Positions 1 through 9,120 of a stretch of DNA of 37,895 bases are shown here, one piece after another. Both the position numbers and the translations under genes were made by a program. Position 1 is the first letter of the stretch. Each line of letters opens with the position of its first letter. The notes beneath the pieces were generated by a model that did not search any database, was not told the DNA's origin, and worked only from the letters and a program-made list of their open reading frames with translations. Source of the stretch: Armatimonadota bacterium (GTDB taxonomy: Bacteria; Armatimonadota; UBA5829; DTJY01); assembly GCA_029907255.1 (NCBI GenBank), contig JARYMF010000007.1, positions 1-37,895 of the forward strand, given 5' to 3'.

Positions 1-1
1 A

Positions 2-358
2 GTATTACTTCGTGGTGTAGAGCGGAAGGAGGTAGAGCGAGGCATGGTAGTAGCTAAGCCTGGTTCTATCAAGCCGCACACGAAGTTCAAGGCAGAGGTA
101 TACGTATTATCCAAGGAGGAAGGTGGGCGGCACACGCCATTTTTCAATGGTTATCGGCCGCAGTTTTACTTTAGGACGACAGATGTTACAGGCACCATCA
201 CGCTACCAGAGGGTGTAGAGATGGTAATGCCTGGAGACAACGTTTCGCTTTCAGCGGAGTTGATACAGCCGATTGCGATGGAAGAAGGTCTTCGGTTTGC
301 GATTCGGGAAGGTGGCCACACTGTGGGCGCCGGTGTCATCTCCGCATTGATTGAGTAA
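2..358 (+). CDS. tuf: Elongation factor Tu, C-terminal part (5' end outside window)
   Basis: This is the last 118 codons of EF-Tu, the GTPase that delivers aminoacyl-tRNA to the ribosome. The open frame runs in from the window edge with no start. The sequence covers the end of domain 2 ([13 protein letters not shown], then MVVAKPGS) and all of domain 3, with hallmarks [20 protein letters not shown] and the tail motif [14 protein letters not shown] before the TAA stop at 356-358. Domain 3 contacts tRNA and EF-Ts. It lies 18 bases upstream of rpsJ, the usual str-to-S10 junction, so the str operon (rpsL, rpsG, fusA) probably lies just upstream. Identification is certain; only the N-terminal GTPase domain is unseen. 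Confidence 0.97.
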   Translation, partial: VLLRGVERKEVERGMVVAKPGSIKPHTKFKAEVYVLSKEEGGRHTPFFNGYRPQFYFRTTDVTGTITLPEGVEMVMPGDNVSLSAELIQPIAMEEGLRFAIREGGHTVGAGVISALIE

Positions 359-376
359 TGGTCGGAGGAGCAGTTT

Positions 377-685
377 ATGCGTAAGGAAAAGGTCAGGATT
401 CGGCTCAAGGCCTACGATCACAGAATACTTGACCAGTCTGCTGAAAGAATTGTGGAGACCGCGCGTCGTACAGGCGCTAGGATCTCGGGCCCGGTTCTTT
501 TGCCAACTGAGAAGGATATTTTCTGTGTAATCAGAGGGCCTAATATTGACAAGGAATCAATGGAGCATTTTGAAATGCGAACCCATAAGCGGCTAATTGA
601 CATAATTGAGCCGGGTCCTAAGACCATTGATGCGCTAATGAGGCTGGACCTGCCGAGCGGGGTTGATATAGAGATTAAGTTGTAG
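377..685 (+). CDS. rpsJ: 30S ribosomal protein S10
   Basis: The 102-residue protein has the normal length for S10 and the family ending [17 protein letters not shown]10 sits in the 30S head and, in bacteria that have NusB, also serves in antitermination complexes. The ATG at 377 follows GGAGGAG at 363-369. It opens the S10 gene block, directly after tuf, and is followed by a 92-base structured gap before rplC. Confidence 0.97.
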   Translation: MRKEKVRIRLKAYDHRILDQSAERIVETARRTGARISGPVLLPTEKDIFCVIRGPNIDKESMEHFEMRTHKRLIDIIEPGPKTIDALMRLDLPSGVDIEIKL

Positions 686-690
686 CGGAG

Positions 691-757
691 AACCGAGGTT
701 AGGTTTAAAGCTGGAAGTAATCCCAGTGATTGAGCCAGGACCTCGGTTACTCCTGGG
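691..757 (+). promoter_or_regulatory. Structured rpsJ-rplC intergenic RNA with two competing hairpins
   Basis: Two perfect inverted repeats overlap. Arm AACCGAGGT (691-699) pairs with ACCTCGGTT (740-748). Arm CCAGGA (735-740) pairs with TCCTGG (751-756) around a 10-base loop. They share base 740 and the 741-748 segment is loop in one fold and stem in the other, so they compete. The second hairpin ends six bases before the rplC Shine-Dalgarno (762-766). The pairing is seen in the sequence. A role in controlling rplC translation or transcription is inference from this position. Confidence 0.45.
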
Positions 758-777
758 TAATGGAGGAATGTGTAAAA

Positions 778-1398
778 ATGATTAGTAGCATATTGGGCAG
801 GAAAATCGGAATGACACAAGTTTTCGGCGACGGAGATGTCGTCGTTCCGGTTACTGTGATAGAAGCAGGTCCGGTTGTCGTAACACAAATACGAACGCCT
901 GAAAAAGAAGGCTATAGCGCAGTTCAGGTTGGTTTTGGTGAAATCCGAGAAAAACTAGTAAACAAGCCGCTTGCTGGCCATTTTGCGAAGGCCGGGGTTT
1001 CACCAAAGCGCTATCTGCGAGAATTGCATGTCGAAGATACAAGCGACATACAAGTAGGGCAGGAATTCAAAGTTGATATCTTTCAGCCCGGAGACAAAGT
1101 GAACGTTACCGGTATTTCAAAGGGTAAAGGTTTTGCCGGCGCTGTTAAGCGATGGCATTTCCATGGCGGTCCAATGACCCATGGTTCAATGATACATCGC
1201 AAACCGCAGTCCGGTGGTGCAACGGACGCGGCAAGAACTTTCAAGGGTTCACGGAGGCCGGGTCGTATGGGTGGTGAAAAAGTCACTACCCGTAACCTGA
1301 CTGTTGTCAAAGTTGACCCCGAAAAGAACTTGCTTCTCATTAAAGGAGCAGTTCCGGGTGCGAATGGCGGGCTTGTTATAGTATCTAAGACTTCATAA
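778..1398 (+). CDS. rplC: 50S ribosomal protein L3
   Basis: This 206-residue protein is L3, one of the two proteins that start 50S assembly and reach toward the peptidyl-transferase centre. The start ATG at 778 gives the typical N-terminus [16 protein letters not shown], with GGAGG at 762-766. An in-frame ATG at 760 and TTG at 730 would add residues unlike the family and place the ribosome binding site inside the gene. The central loop reads [18 protein letters not shown], followed by [18 protein letters not shown]. This differs from the GSIG-type loop of E. coli L3 but keeps its conserved Gly and basic residues. Confidence 0.96.
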   Translation: MISSILGRKIGMTQVFGDGDVVVPVTVIEAGPVVVTQIRTPEKEGYSAVQVGFGEIREKLVNKPLAGHFAKAGVSPKRYLRELHVEDTSDIQVGQEFKVDIFQPGDKVNVTGISKGKGFAGAVKRWHFHGGPMTHGSMIHRKPQSGGATDAARTFKGSRRPGRMGGEKVTTRNLTVVKVDPEKNLLLIKGAVPGANGGLVIVSKTS

Positions 1399-1428
1399 TT
1401 GTAGGTTAGCAAAGGATGGAGGACAAAG

Positions 1429-2055
1429 ATGCCTGAGGTAGCGGTGCTTAACACCGAAGGCGCCGAGGTAGGCAAAATAAACTTGGCACCTGAAATTTTC
1501 GAGGTTGAGCCAAACGAAAGCGTGGTGCACGCAGCAGTAGTTGCTCACCTTGCGAAAATTAGAAGGGGAACAGCGGATACAAAAGTACGTTCAGAGGTCA
1601 GCGGTGGAGGCGCAAAGCCTTGGCGACAGAAAGGTACTGGGCGTGCAAGGCAGGGGAGCATACGCGCACCTCATTGGCGGCATGGTGGCGTAGTGTTTGG
1701 TCCCCATCCTAGGGATTACGACCTTGATATGCCGAAAAAGGTACGAAGGCTGGCTATATGCTCGGCACTTTCTGCCAAATTGGCTGAAGGCGGGATCAAA
1801 GTAGTAGAGGATATTAAGTTAGATGAGATTAGCACAAAGAAAATGGTCGAAATTCTCGATGCTCTTGATGGCACAGGAAAAACCATGCTTGTGCTTGCAG
1901 AACCAGATGAGACAATCATAAAGTCAGCAAGGAATATTCCATCTGTAGCTGTGCGTATCTCGCCTTCAATTTCAGTGTACGACATTTTGAATGCTGATAC
2001 TCTGATTTTTACTAAAGCCGCGCTCGCCAAGTTGCAGGAGGCTCAAATAAAATGA
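1429..2055 (+). CDS. rplD: 50S ribosomal protein L4
   Basis: This is L4 (208 residues), which lines the exit-tunnel constriction and, in E. coli, represses the S10 operon. The extended tunnel loop is recognisable around residues 57-90 ([20 protein letters not shown], then [16 protein letters not shown] and FGPHPRDY). ATG 1429 follows GGAGGA. The stop overlaps the next start as ATGA (2052-2055), so rplW translation is likely coupled. Nothing in it is unusual. Confidence 0.96.
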   Translation: MPEVAVLNTEGAEVGKINLAPEIFEVEPNESVVHAAVVAHLAKIRRGTADTKVRSEVSGGGAKPWRQKGTGRARQGSIRAPHWRHGGVVFGPHPRDYDLDMPKKVRRLAICSALSAKLAEGGIKVVEDIKLDEISTKKMVEILDALDGTGKTMLVLAEPDETIIKSARNIPSVAVRISPSISVYDILNADTLIFTKAALAKLQEAQIK

Positions 2056-2342
2056 AAGATCCTTATCAGATAATTGAGCGCCCAATTGTAACGGAAAAAA
2101 GCATCGCTGGAACAGACCAGCGGAAGTATACATTTCGCGTCAACCGACGCGCAAACAAAATCGAGATAGCGAGAGCAATAGAGCAAATATTCAATGTCAA
2201 AGTTCAGGATGTGAATACAATAATCGTTAAAGGCAAGAAGAAAAGGCTTGGCCGCTATCCTGAGGGCAAAACGCCGGATTGGAAGAAAGCAATCGTTACA
2301 TTGAAGCCAGGCCAAAAGATTGAAATTTTTGAAGGGATGTAA
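2052..2342 (+). CDS. rplW: 50S ribosomal protein L23
   Basis: L23 (96 residues) sits at the tunnel exit, where trigger factor and SRP dock. Family marks are the start [15 protein letters not shown], the central [18 protein letters not shown], and the KGKKKRLGR loop. It begins four bases inside the end of rplD (ATGA overlap). GGAGG at 2037-2041 serves as its ribosome binding site. Confidence 0.96.
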   Translation: MKDPYQIIERPIVTEKSIAGTDQRKYTFRVNRRANKIEIARAIEQIFNVKVQDVNTIIVKGKKKRLGRYPEGKTPDWKKAIVTLKPGQKIEIFEGM

Positions 2343-2348
2343 TTGCAA

Positions 2349-3173
2349 ATGCCTGTTAAGAGTTTTAGACCAACATCGCCGGGCAAAAGATTTCAGATTG
2401 TGCCAACCTTTGAGGAAATAACGGCAAAAGAACCTGAGAAGTCGCTGACACGGCCGCTAAAGAAAAGTGGTGGGCGAAATTCGCTTGGCCGCGTCACGGC
2501 TCGCCATAGAGGCGGAGGACATAAGCGCCTTTATAGGGTGATAGACTTCAAGCGCGATAAGGAAGGCATACCAGGCAAGGTTGTTAGCATTGAGTATGAC
2601 CCAAACCGGTCGGCACGCATAGCGCTAGTTGTCTACGCCGATGGCGAAAAGCGTTATATATTGGCGCCGCTGGGCTTGAACGTGGGAGACACCGTAATCT
2701 CAAGCCCAACTGCAGATATAAAACCTGGTAACGTTTTGCCGTTAAGCAATATTCCTGTTGGTACAATCGTTCATAATGTTGAGCTTACACCAGGCAAAGG
2801 TGGCCAACTCGTGCGTAGCGCAGGTGCTGGTGCACAAGTAATGGCAAAAGAAGGTAAATATGCACACCTGCGGCTACCATCGGGCGAAGTACGCCTAGTT
2901 TTGCTTACCGCTAAAGCCACAATCGGACAAGTAGGCAACGTCGAACATGAGAACATTTCGCTCGGTAAAGCAGGCAAATCGCGTCATCTAGGTATCAGAC
3001 CGGCGGTTCGTGGTGTAGCCATGACGCCTAGAGATCACCCGCATGGTGGTGGCGAAGGCAAATCTCCAGTTGGGCGCAAGACACCCGTGAGCCCTTGGGG
3101 TAAGCCGGCTTTAGGGCGAAAAACTAGACATCGCAAAGAAACCGACAAGTTTATCATCAAGAGAAGGAAATAG
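2349..3173 (+). CDS. rplB: 50S ribosomal protein L2
   Basis: L2 (274 residues) organises the peptidyl-transferase centre and subunit joining. The C-terminal signature [14 protein letters not shown] contains the conserved histidine implicated in peptidyl transfer. ATG 2349 gives the family start [19 protein letters not shown] at 2343 in the same frame would add only two residues and is closer to the GAAGGGA at 2331-2337, so the exact start is uncertain by two codons. It begins just after the rplW stop. Confidence 0.96.
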   Translation: MPVKSFRPTSPGKRFQIVPTFEEITAKEPEKSLTRPLKKSGGRNSLGRVTARHRGGGHKRLYRVIDFKRDKEGIPGKVVSIEYDPNRSARIALVVYADGEKRYILAPLGLNVGDTVISSPTADIKPGNVLPLSNIPVGTIVHNVELTPGKGGQLVRSAGAGAQVMAKEGKYAHLRLPSGEVRLVLLTAKATIGQVGNVEHENISLGKAGKSRHLGIRPAVRGVAMTPRDHPHGGGEGKSPVGRKTPVSPWGKPALGRKTRHRKETDKFIIKRRK

Positions 3174-3184
3174 GGGGTCGAGAA

Positions 3185-3469
3185 ATGGCGAGATCTTTAA
3201 AAAAGGGACCTTACGCTGATCCGAAGCTCTTGAAGAAAATTGAGGAAATGAATGCCAAGGGCGAAAAGCGGATTATCAAAACGTGGTCGCGTCGTTCTAC
3301 GATCTTTCCTTCAATGATAGGACATACGATAGCAGTTCACGACGGACGAAAACATGTGCCAGTGTTCATTACTGAAAACATGGTGGGTCACAAACTAGGA
3401 GAGTTTGCGGTAACTAGGACATTTAGAGGACACGGTGGCCATACTGAAAGGTCAACAGCATTGAAGTAA
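3185..3469 (+). CDS. rpsS: 30S ribosomal protein S19
   Basis: S19 (94 residues) lies in the 30S head and pairs with S13 at the intersubunit face. [10 protein letters not shown] at the start and [19 protein letters not shown] in the middle are diagnostic. The start lies 11 bases after the rplB stop. An 89-base gap with a hairpin follows, the second-largest break in the S10 block. Confidence 0.97.
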   Translation: MARSLKKGPYADPKLLKKIEEMNAKGEKRIIKTWSRRSTIFPSMIGHTIAVHDGRKHVPVFITENMVGHKLGEFAVTRTFRGHGGHTERSTALK

Positions 3470-3478
3470 ACCTGGCAA

Positions 3479-3518
3479 AGCTTGGGCTACCTAAAGTTTT
3501 TAAGGGGAAGTCCAAGTT
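3479..3518 (+). promoter_or_regulatory. Hairpin in the rpsS-rplV gap
   Basis: Positions 3479-3488 (AAGCTTGGGC then T at 3488 completing the CTTGGGCT core from 3481) pair with 3509-3518 (core AGTCCAAG, 3509-3516), giving about ten pairs, two of them G-U. An inner CCT/AGG (3490-3492/3503-3505) can extend the fold. No U-run follows directly, so a terminator is unlikely. It could be an mRNA processing or r-protein control site; function is unknown. Confidence 0.35.
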
Positions 3519-3558
3519 AACTTTGGTTCATCGTTTGGCAAATTATTGGAGGTTTTAA

Positions 3559-4035
3559 ATGGAGGCAAGAGCAGTAGGGCGCTACTTAAGAGTCACACCC
3601 AGAAAAGCTAGATATGTGTTGGATTCGGTACGGGGTATGACCGCAAACGAAGCCCTAGCATTGTTAAAATTTGTACCAAATGAAGCGGCGAGATACATAT
3701 CTCGCTTAATTGAATCGGCTATTGCAAACGCCGAGCATAACTATAATCTTGACAGAAATGCCTTGCGGCTATCTCGTGCTTATGTTGACCAGGGGCCATC
3801 GCTGAAGCGCATTCGGCCAAGGGCAATGGGGCGAGCATACCGAATACTTAAGCGCACAAGCCATATTACTGTTGTTTTAGAGGAGGATGAGAGCCTGAAG
3901 GCAGCGGCTTCTAAGCCGCCCAAGCAGCGCAGAAGTCCTGCCCAGCGTGTGAAGAAACAGGCTGCAGAAACTCCTGCTCCGCAAGCTCAGCCGGAAGCCC
4001 AAAAGAAAGAGCAAGCCGAGGAGACAACGGAGTAG
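3559..4035 (+). CDS. rplV: 50S ribosomal protein L22 with long C-terminal tail
   Basis: L22 lines the exit tunnel through its beta-hairpin, seen here as [19 protein letters not shown]. The folded domain ends near residue 112. About 45 further residues rich in Lys, Ala, Pro, Gln and Glu follow (for example [19 protein letters not shown]), making 158 residues against about 110-115 for most bacterial L22 proteins. Such low-complexity tails occur in some phyla and are probably disordered. ATG 3559 follows TTGGAGG. Confidence 0.95.
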   Translation: MEARAVGRYLRVTPRKARYVLDSVRGMTANEALALLKFVPNEAARYISRLIESAIANAEHNYNLDRNALRLSRAYVDQGPSLKRIRPRAMGRAYRILKRTSHITVVLEEDESLKAAASKPPKQRRSPAQRVKKQAAETPAPQAQPEAQKKEQAEETTE

Positions 4036-4052
4036 CGAAGGAGGATAAACGA

Positions 4053-4823
4053 TTGGGTCAGAAAGTTCATCCAATAGGTTTTAGAATCGGTGTCATACGA
4101 GATTGGGAAAGCAAGTGGTATGCCGATAAGGGGTATGCGGCTAATCTGCTTGAGGATATTCAAATTCGCAGATACATAAAGAAGAAGCTATTCGCCGCTG
4201 CCATCTCAAGAATAGAAATCGAGCGTGCCGCTAATAGGATAAAGGTCACGCTGCACACAGCGAGGCCAGGGATTATTATCGGCCGCGGCGGTAAGGGCGT
4301 TGACGAGCTGAGGCTTGCACTCGAGAAGATGACAGGCAAACAGGTCCATGTGAGCGTTCAAGAAATCCGACGTCCTGAGCTAGATGCACAATTAGTAGCC
4401 GAAAGCATAGCCGCTCAAATTGAAAAGCGAGTCTCGTATAAGAGAGCAATGCGGCAAGCCGTGCTACGAACAATGAGAATGGGCGCAAAAGGTATAAAGG
4501 TCACAGTTTCAGGCAGACTTGCTGGTGCAGAAATGGCTCGAAGCGAATCAGACAAACAAGGCAAGATACCACTTCAAACCTTGCGTGCCGACATTGATTA
4601 TGGTTTTACCGAGGCTAGAACCACCTATGGCAACATTGGTGTTAAGGTTTGGATATATCGGGGAGACGTCCTTCCTGGTCAAAAGGCTGAAACAGAGACG
4701 ACTAAAACACTCGAAACCATGCCATTAAGCGTAGGAAGAGAAGAGCAAAGAAACGAAGAGCGTGTTGAGAGTCGTCCACGGCGCGGCGGCAAACGTTCTG
4801 CGCGTTCCGAAGAAGGAGAGTAG
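4053..4823 (+). CDS. rpsC: 30S ribosomal protein S3
   Basis: S3 (256 residues) forms part of the mRNA entry channel. It starts with TTG at 4053 after a strong AAGGAGG at 4037-4043, giving the usual [21 protein letters not shown]. The KH domain GXXG loop is [14 protein letters not shown], and the C-terminal domain has [13 protein letters not shown] and [16 protein letters not shown] 40-residue charged tail rich in Glu and Arg follows, longer than in E. coli. Confidence 0.96.
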   Translation: MGQKVHPIGFRIGVIRDWESKWYADKGYAANLLEDIQIRRYIKKKLFAAAISRIEIERAANRIKVTLHTARPGIIIGRGGKGVDELRLALEKMTGKQVHVSVQEIRRPELDAQLVAESIAAQIEKRVSYKRAMRQAVLRTMRMGAKGIKVTVSGRLAGAEMARSESDKQGKIPLQTLRADIDYGFTEARTTYGNIGVKVWIYRGDVLPGQKAETETTKTLETMPLSVGREEQRNEERVESRPRRGGKRSARSEEGE

Positions 4824-4829
4824 CTCAAA

Positions 4830-5270
4830 ATGTTAATGCCCAAAAAAGTCAAACATCGAAAAATGCAACGTGGTTCGTTGGCTGGCAAGGCAAAAGGTGG
4901 TACTACCTTAAACTTTGGTGAATATGGCCTTCAGGCTTTGGAATCTTGTTGGTTAACAAGCAACCAAATCGAGGCAGCCCGAATCGCGATGACCAGGCAT
5001 ATTAAAAGGGGCGGCCAGATCTGGATAAGAGTATTTCCAGATAAATCAGTAACAAAAAAGCCTGCGGAAACTCGAATGGGAAGTGGAAAAGGTGCACCTG
5101 AGTATTGGGTTGCAGTTGTCAAACCCGGGCGCATCTTATTTGAAATGGCAGGCGTGAGTGAAGAATTGGCAAAGGAAGCAATGAGATTGGCTTCCCACAA
5201 ACTCCCAATTGCAACAAAATTTGTAACAAAGAAAGACTACGGAGAAGTTTATGAAGCGGGCACAGTATAG
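4830..5270 (+). CDS. rplP: 50S ribosomal protein L16
   Basis: L16 (146 residues) binds near the A-site tRNA elbow. Diagnostic segments are [15 protein letters not shown] and the loop [19 protein letters not shown], which holds the arginine hydroxylated in E. coli L16. It starts six bases after rpsC. Its end overlaps the start of rpmC by 20 bases. Confidence 0.96.
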   Translation: MLMPKKVKHRKMQRGSLAGKAKGGTTLNFGEYGLQALESCWLTSNQIEAARIAMTRHIKRGGQIWIRVFPDKSVTKKPAETRMGSGKGAPEYWVAVVKPGRILFEMAGVSEELAKEAMRLASHKLPIATKFVTKKDYGEVYEAGTV

Positions 5271-5469
5271 GGATCAACTTCGACAGAGCACTGAAGCTGA
5301 GTTGCAGCGCATGCTTCAAGATGAGAGGAGAAACCTCTTTTTGACAAGGCGTGATGCTGCTACAAAGCAATTGGAGAATCCCATGCGGATTAGAGAAATA
5401 CGCAAGAATATCGCTCGCATACTGACAATTCTGCGAGAGCGAGAGCTCAAAGCCGAGAAAGGACGCTAG
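5251..5469 (+). CDS. rpmC: 50S ribosomal protein L29
   Basis: L29 (72 residues) binds at the tunnel exit beside L23. The second helix [17 protein letters not shown] is the family signature. ATG 5251 lies within the rplP coding sequence, preceded by CGGAGAAG (5239-5246). The resulting N-terminus [17 protein letters not shown] is slightly longer than usual. No later start fits better. Confidence 0.93.
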   Translation: MKRAQYRDQLRQSTEAELQRMLQDERRNLFLTRRDAATKQLENPMRIREIRKNIARILTILRERELKAEKGR

Positions 5470-5475
5470 TAAGAT

Positions 5476-5736
5476 ATGGAAAAGCAGAGAGGTCGGCGCA
5501 AAGTAAGAAGCGGGCGTGTTGTAAGCGACAAGATGGATAAAACCGTCGTTGTTGCAATCGAGTCCGCAATTCGTCACCCCCTTTACGGACGCATAATTCG
5601 GCGAACGAAAAAGGTAAAAGCTCACGATGAGACAAATGAGTGTAGCGTTGGTGACCTTGTAGAAATAGCGGAGACTCGCCCGCTAAGTCGTGAAAAGCGC
5701 TGGAGAGTTGCACGAATTCTGGAGAAGGCAAAATGA
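5476..5736 (+). CDS. rpsQ: 30S ribosomal protein S17
   Basis: S17 (86 residues) is an early 16S rRNA binder with an OB fold. The motif [17 protein letters not shown] is characteristic, and [19 protein letters not shown] follows it. It starts six bases after rpmC and overlaps rplN by four bases (ATGA at 5733). Confidence 0.96.
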   Translation: MEKQRGRRKVRSGRVVSDKMDKTVVVAIESAIRHPLYGRIIRRTKKVKAHDETNECSVGDLVEIAETRPLSREKRWRVARILEKAK

Positions 5737-6101
5737 TTCAACCTTATACTCGCTTAAAATCAGCAGATAACTCGGGTGCGCGCGAGATTATGTGCATTCG
5801 AGTGCTCAAAGGTTCGAACAATCAGTTTGCAAATGTCGGCGACATAATAATCGGAACCGTAAAGTCGGCGACACCTGGGGCCGCCGTGAAGAAAGGCGAT
5901 GTCGTCAGGGCAGTTGTTGTTAGGACGAAGCAACCAATACGTCGGCCAGATGGTTCGTATCTGCGATTTGACGACAATGCGGCTGTTGTTATTACAAACC
6001 AAAATGAGCCGCGTGGCACACGGATTTTTGGGCCGGTAGCCAGGGAGCTTCGAGAAAAGAACTTCATGAAAATTATATCCCTTGCTCCGGAAGTACTGTA
6101 G
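5733..6101 (+). CDS. rplN: 50S ribosomal protein L14
   Basis: L14 (122 residues, standard length) takes part in an intersubunit bridge and is the docking site of RsfS in other bacteria. It is recognised by [17 protein letters not shown] and the end motif [20 protein letters not shown]. It is translationally coupled to rpsQ by an ATGA overlap. Confidence 0.97.
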   Translation: MIQPYTRLKSADNSGAREIMCIRVLKGSNNQFANVGDIIIGTVKSATPGAAVKKGDVVRAVVVRTKQPIRRPDGSYLRFDDNAAVVITNQNEPRGTRIFGPVARELREKNFMKIISLAPEVL

Positions 6102-6112
6102 GGGAGATAAAG

Positions 6113-6451
6113 ATGGGCATCAAAATCAAAAAAGGCGACGAAGTTGTAGTTTTGGCTGGCAAAGATAAAGGCGCACGGGGAAAGGTTATCCATACCTTTC
6201 CAAGGGAAGGCAAAGTTATAGTCGACGGCGTCAACATTGTTACGAGGCATCAGCGGCCAAGAAGAACAACGCGAGCAACGCCGCAGACACAGACCGGTAG
6301 AATTCAAAAGCCTGCGCCACTAGCCGTGGGAAAGGTTATGCTCATCTGCCCTCGATGTGGTAAACCTACTCGCGTAGGACATACAGTTGCTGAAGATAAC
6401 AAGCGAGTAAGAGCCTGCAAGAAGTGCGGCGAAATCATAGATATGGTATAA
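6113..6451 (+). CDS. rplX: 50S ribosomal protein L24
   Basis: L24 (112 residues) starts 50S assembly. The KOW motif is [18 protein letters not shown]. The C-terminal half contains [11 protein letters not shown] and CKKCGEIID, a four-cysteine segment usual in many non-proteobacterial L24 proteins and not a separate gene fusion. ATG 6113 follows GGGGAG at 6101-6106. Confidence 0.96.
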   Translation: MGIKIKKGDEVVVLAGKDKGARGKVIHTFPREGKVIVDGVNIVTRHQRPRRTTRATPQTQTGRIQKPAPLAVGKVMLICPRCGKPTRVGHTVAEDNKRVRACKKCGEIIDMV

Positions 6452-6465
6452 GGGAGCACCAGACA

Positions 6466-7008
6466 ATGGCGCGTTTGAAAGAGTATTACAAAAAAGAAGT
6501 AGTGCCTGCCATGATGAAGCAGTTTGGATACAAGAACATCATGGAGGTTCCTAGGATAGAAAAAATAGTGATAAATATGGGTGTTGGGCAGGCTGTTCAG
6601 GAGCCAAAGCTGCTTGATGGGGCTGTTCAAGACCTTTCTCTAATTACAGGTCAGCGCCCCGTGGTTACAAAAGCAAAAAAATCCATAGCTAATTTCAAAA
6701 TCCGGGCAGGAATGCGAATAGGGGCAAAGGTTACCCTTCGGGGCGACCGCATGTATGAGTTCCTGGACAGGCTGTTGAATGTCGTTCTCCCGAGGGTTCG
6801 AGACTTCGGCGGAGTTTCACCAGACTCGTTTGATGGACGCGGAAACTTTGCCTTAGGGCTAAAAGAACAATTGGTCTTCCCAGAGATAGACTATGACAAA
6901 ATTGATAGAGTGCGAGGAATGGACATCATAATAGTAACAACTGCCAAAACAGACGAGGAAGCTCGCGCTTTATTAAAACTTATGGGAATGCCATTCAGGG
7001 AGCGTTAG
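6466..7008 (+). CDS. rplE: 50S ribosomal protein L5
   Basis: L5 (180 residues) binds 5S rRNA and contacts P-site tRNA. It is recognised by [37 protein letters not shown] and the end GIRAG-like [22 protein letters not shown] 6466 follows AAGGGAG at 6450-6456. An upstream in-frame ATG at 6424 lies inside rplX and adds unrelated residues. The next gene, only nine bases on, is an EF-G-like GTPase rather than rpsN. Confidence 0.96.
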   Translation: MARLKEYYKKEVVPAMMKQFGYKNIMEVPRIEKIVINMGVGQAVQEPKLLDGAVQDLSLITGQRPVVTKAKKSIANFKIRAGMRIGAKVTLRGDRMYEFLDRLLNVVLPRVRDFGGVSPDSFDGRGNFALGLKEQLVFPEIDYDKIDRVRGMDIIIVTTAKTDEEARALLKLMGMPFRER

Positions 7009-7017
7009 GAGGATCAC

Positions 7018-9102
7018 GTGAAAACATATAAGGCGGACGCTATCCGAAATATAGGACTTGTGGGGCACGGAGGTTGCGGAAAAACCTCTCTAACTGAGGC
7101 TTTGCTTTTTACCTCAGGGGCAATAGACAGGCTCGGCAAGGTAGATGATGGAACAACCACTTCTGATTATGACCCAGATGAGGTAAAGCGCAAGATTAGT
7201 ATAAACGCAACAATGGCGCCCTGCGAGTGGAAGAACGTCAAGGTCAACTTGATTGACACACCGGGATATGCTGATTTTGTAGGCGATGTAAAAGGTGCGT
7301 TAAGGGTATCTGATGCTGTGGTCATAGTTGTTTGCGCAGTCTCAGGCATCGAAGTAGGCGTGGAAACAGCATGGGATTTCGCCGACGAATATGGCGTTCC
7401 CAGAGCCTTTTTTATCAATAAAATGGAACGCGAAAACGCAGACTTTTACGCCGTCTACGAGGCATTAAAGGTTCGCTACGGTTCCCGAGTTGTACCTTTG
7501 AATCTTCCGATTGGTTCTCAAGATACGTTCAAGGGAGTTGTAGACCTTATTAACATGAAAGCAATCACCGGCGCTGGCAACCAAGCTTCTGTGGGTGAAA
7601 TCCCAAGTGATATGGCCGAGGCTGTTGCAAAATTCCGCGAGGCTTTGGTTGAAGCTGCCGCAGAGAATGAAGATGAGCTTGTAACTAAGTACCTTGAAGG
7701 CGAAGAACTCACAAACGAGGAAGTTGCGCTAGGCGTTCGCTTGGGAATTAGAGCAGGTAAGCTGGTTCCGGTATTTTGCGGGTCAGCACTAAAGAATATT
7801 GGTTCAATAACTCTTTTGGATAGCATGGTCCAATACTTCCCGGCGGCTAGCGATATGCCGCCTGCCAAAGGTAAGGACCCACAAAGGAATGCCGAAGTCG
7901 AACGGAAGATTTCGGATACTGAGCCATTCTCGGCGCTTGTATTTAAAACACTAGCAGACCCGTATGTAGGAAAGCTAACGTACTTTAAGGTGTACTCCGG
8001 CATATTAAAGTCGGATTCGCATGCTTTCAATTCAACCAAAGGCATAGAAGAGCGTATAGGGCAAGTTTATTTCCTTAGAGGCAAAAATCAAATTCCTGCC
8101 GCGGAAGTTCACGCTGGCGACATAGCAGCAGTTGCCAAACTTTCTGAAACTAGCACTGGTGATACCTTGTGCGATAAGGCGAATCCAATTGTTTATGAGC
8201 CAATAGAGTTTCCGCCACCGGTCTATTCCGTGGCAATTCAGGCAAAAACAAAAGCCGATGAGGACAAGCTTGGTACTGGATTGGCAAAATTGGCTGACGA
8301 AGACCCGACTTTCCACTACCATCGCGATCCCGAGACGGCTCAAACGCTGGTTTCGGGTCTTGGCGAAACCCACGTAGAGATAATCGTGGATCGACTCAAG
8401 AGAAAGTTCGGTGTGGAGGTCGAAACGCAGCTACCAAAAGTGCCCTACCGAGAGACGATTCAAGTAGCAGCAAAAGCCCAAGGGAAACACAAGAAGCAAA
8501 CAGGTGGCCGAGGGCAATACGGCGATGCTTGGATAGAGATCGAACCTTTGGAAAGAGGCAAGGGATTCGAATTCGTAGACAAGATTGTCGGCGGCGCAAT
8601 CCCGAAGCAATACATACCTGCCGTCGAAAAAGGCGTGCGAGAAGCAATGGAGCGAGGCATTTTGGCAGGGTATCCGGTTGTGGACGTGCGGGCTACAGTT
8701 TATGATGGCTCGTTCCACACGGTAGATTCCTCCGAACTAGCGTTTAAGTTAGCAGGCAGTCTCGCTTTCCAAAATGCGGCAGAGAAAGCATCACCGGTGT
8801 TGCTGGAGCCGATGTTGAATGTAGAGGTCGTAATACCTGAGGAATATATGGGCGACGTCATCGGTGATTTAAACGGGAAACGTGGGCGCATCTCTGGCAT
8901 GGAACCACTTCCAGGTGGAAAGCAGAGGGTGCGCGCCATAGTGCCGCAAGCGGAAATGTTGAGATATGCAATTGATTTGCGCTCTATTGCAAGAGGAAGG
9001 GGCACATTTAAAACAGAGTTCTCGCACTATGAGGAAGTGCCCGCGCATATTGCTCAGCAAATAATTGAGCAACGCAAGAAAGAGCGAGAGAAAGAAGAGT
9101 AG
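7018..9102 (+). CDS. EF-G2-type translational GTPase inserted in the spc operon
   Basis: This 694-residue protein has the full five-domain EF-G layout: G1 GHGGCGKTS (16-24), the switch region RKISI (58-62), G3 DTPGYADF (80-87), G4 NKME (134-137), G5 GSAL, and the domain IV motif VGGAIPKQYIPAVEKGVREA. The GHGGCGKTSL P-loop and DTPGYADF place it with the EF-G-like/EF-G2 group rather than canonical fusA, which has GHIDAGKTT and DTPGHVDF; the catalytic histidine is Tyr. In addition the usual NKxD is NKxE (codon GAA). GTG 7018 follows TTAGGAGG. It fits tightly between rplE (9 bases) and rpsZ (18 bases), so it is cotranscribed. Its role is unknown; EF-G2 proteins may act in ribosome recycling or back-up translocation. 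Confidence 0.93.
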   Translation: MKTYKADAIRNIGLVGHGGCGKTSLTEALLFTSGAIDRLGKVDDGTTTSDYDPDEVKRKISINATMAPCEWKNVKVNLIDTPGYADFVGDVKGALRVSDAVVIVVCAVSGIEVGVETAWDFADEYGVPRAFFINKMERENADFYAVYEALKVRYGSRVVPLNLPIGSQDTFKGVVDLINMKAITGAGNQASVGEIPSDMAEAVAKFREALVEAAAENEDELVTKYLEGEELTNEEVALGVRLGIRAGKLVPVFCGSALKNIGSITLLDSMVQYFPAASDMPPAKGKDPQRNAEVERKISDTEPFSALVFKTLADPYVGKLTYFKVYSGILKSDSHAFNSTKGIEERIGQVYFLRGKNQIPAAEVHAGDIAAVAKLSETSTGDTLCDKANPIVYEPIEFPPPVYSVAIQAKTKADEDKLGTGLAKLADEDPTFHYHRDPETAQTLVSGLGETHVEIIVDRLKRKFGVEVETQLPKVPYRETIQVAAKAQGKHKKQTGGRGQYGDAWIEIEPLERGKGFEFVDKIVGGAIPKQYIPAVEKGVREAMERGILAGYPVVDVRATVYDGSFHTVDSSELAFKLAGSLAFQNAAEKASPVLLEPMLNVEVVIPEEYMGDVIGDLNGKRGRISGMEPLPGGKQRVRAIVPQAEMLRYAIDLRSIARGRGTFKTEFSHYEEVPAHIAQQIIEQRKKEREKEE

Positions 9103-9120
9103 TCAATAAGGAGGAGCTAG

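Noticed and set aside
418..888. Long antisense frames opposite ribosomal genes
   Set aside because: These are shadows of coding sequence on the other strand, with no ribosome binding sites and no recognisable product.
6340..6451. Zinc-finger domain fused to L24
   Set aside because: The CxxC pairs belong to the ordinary C-terminal half of many bacterial L24 proteins.
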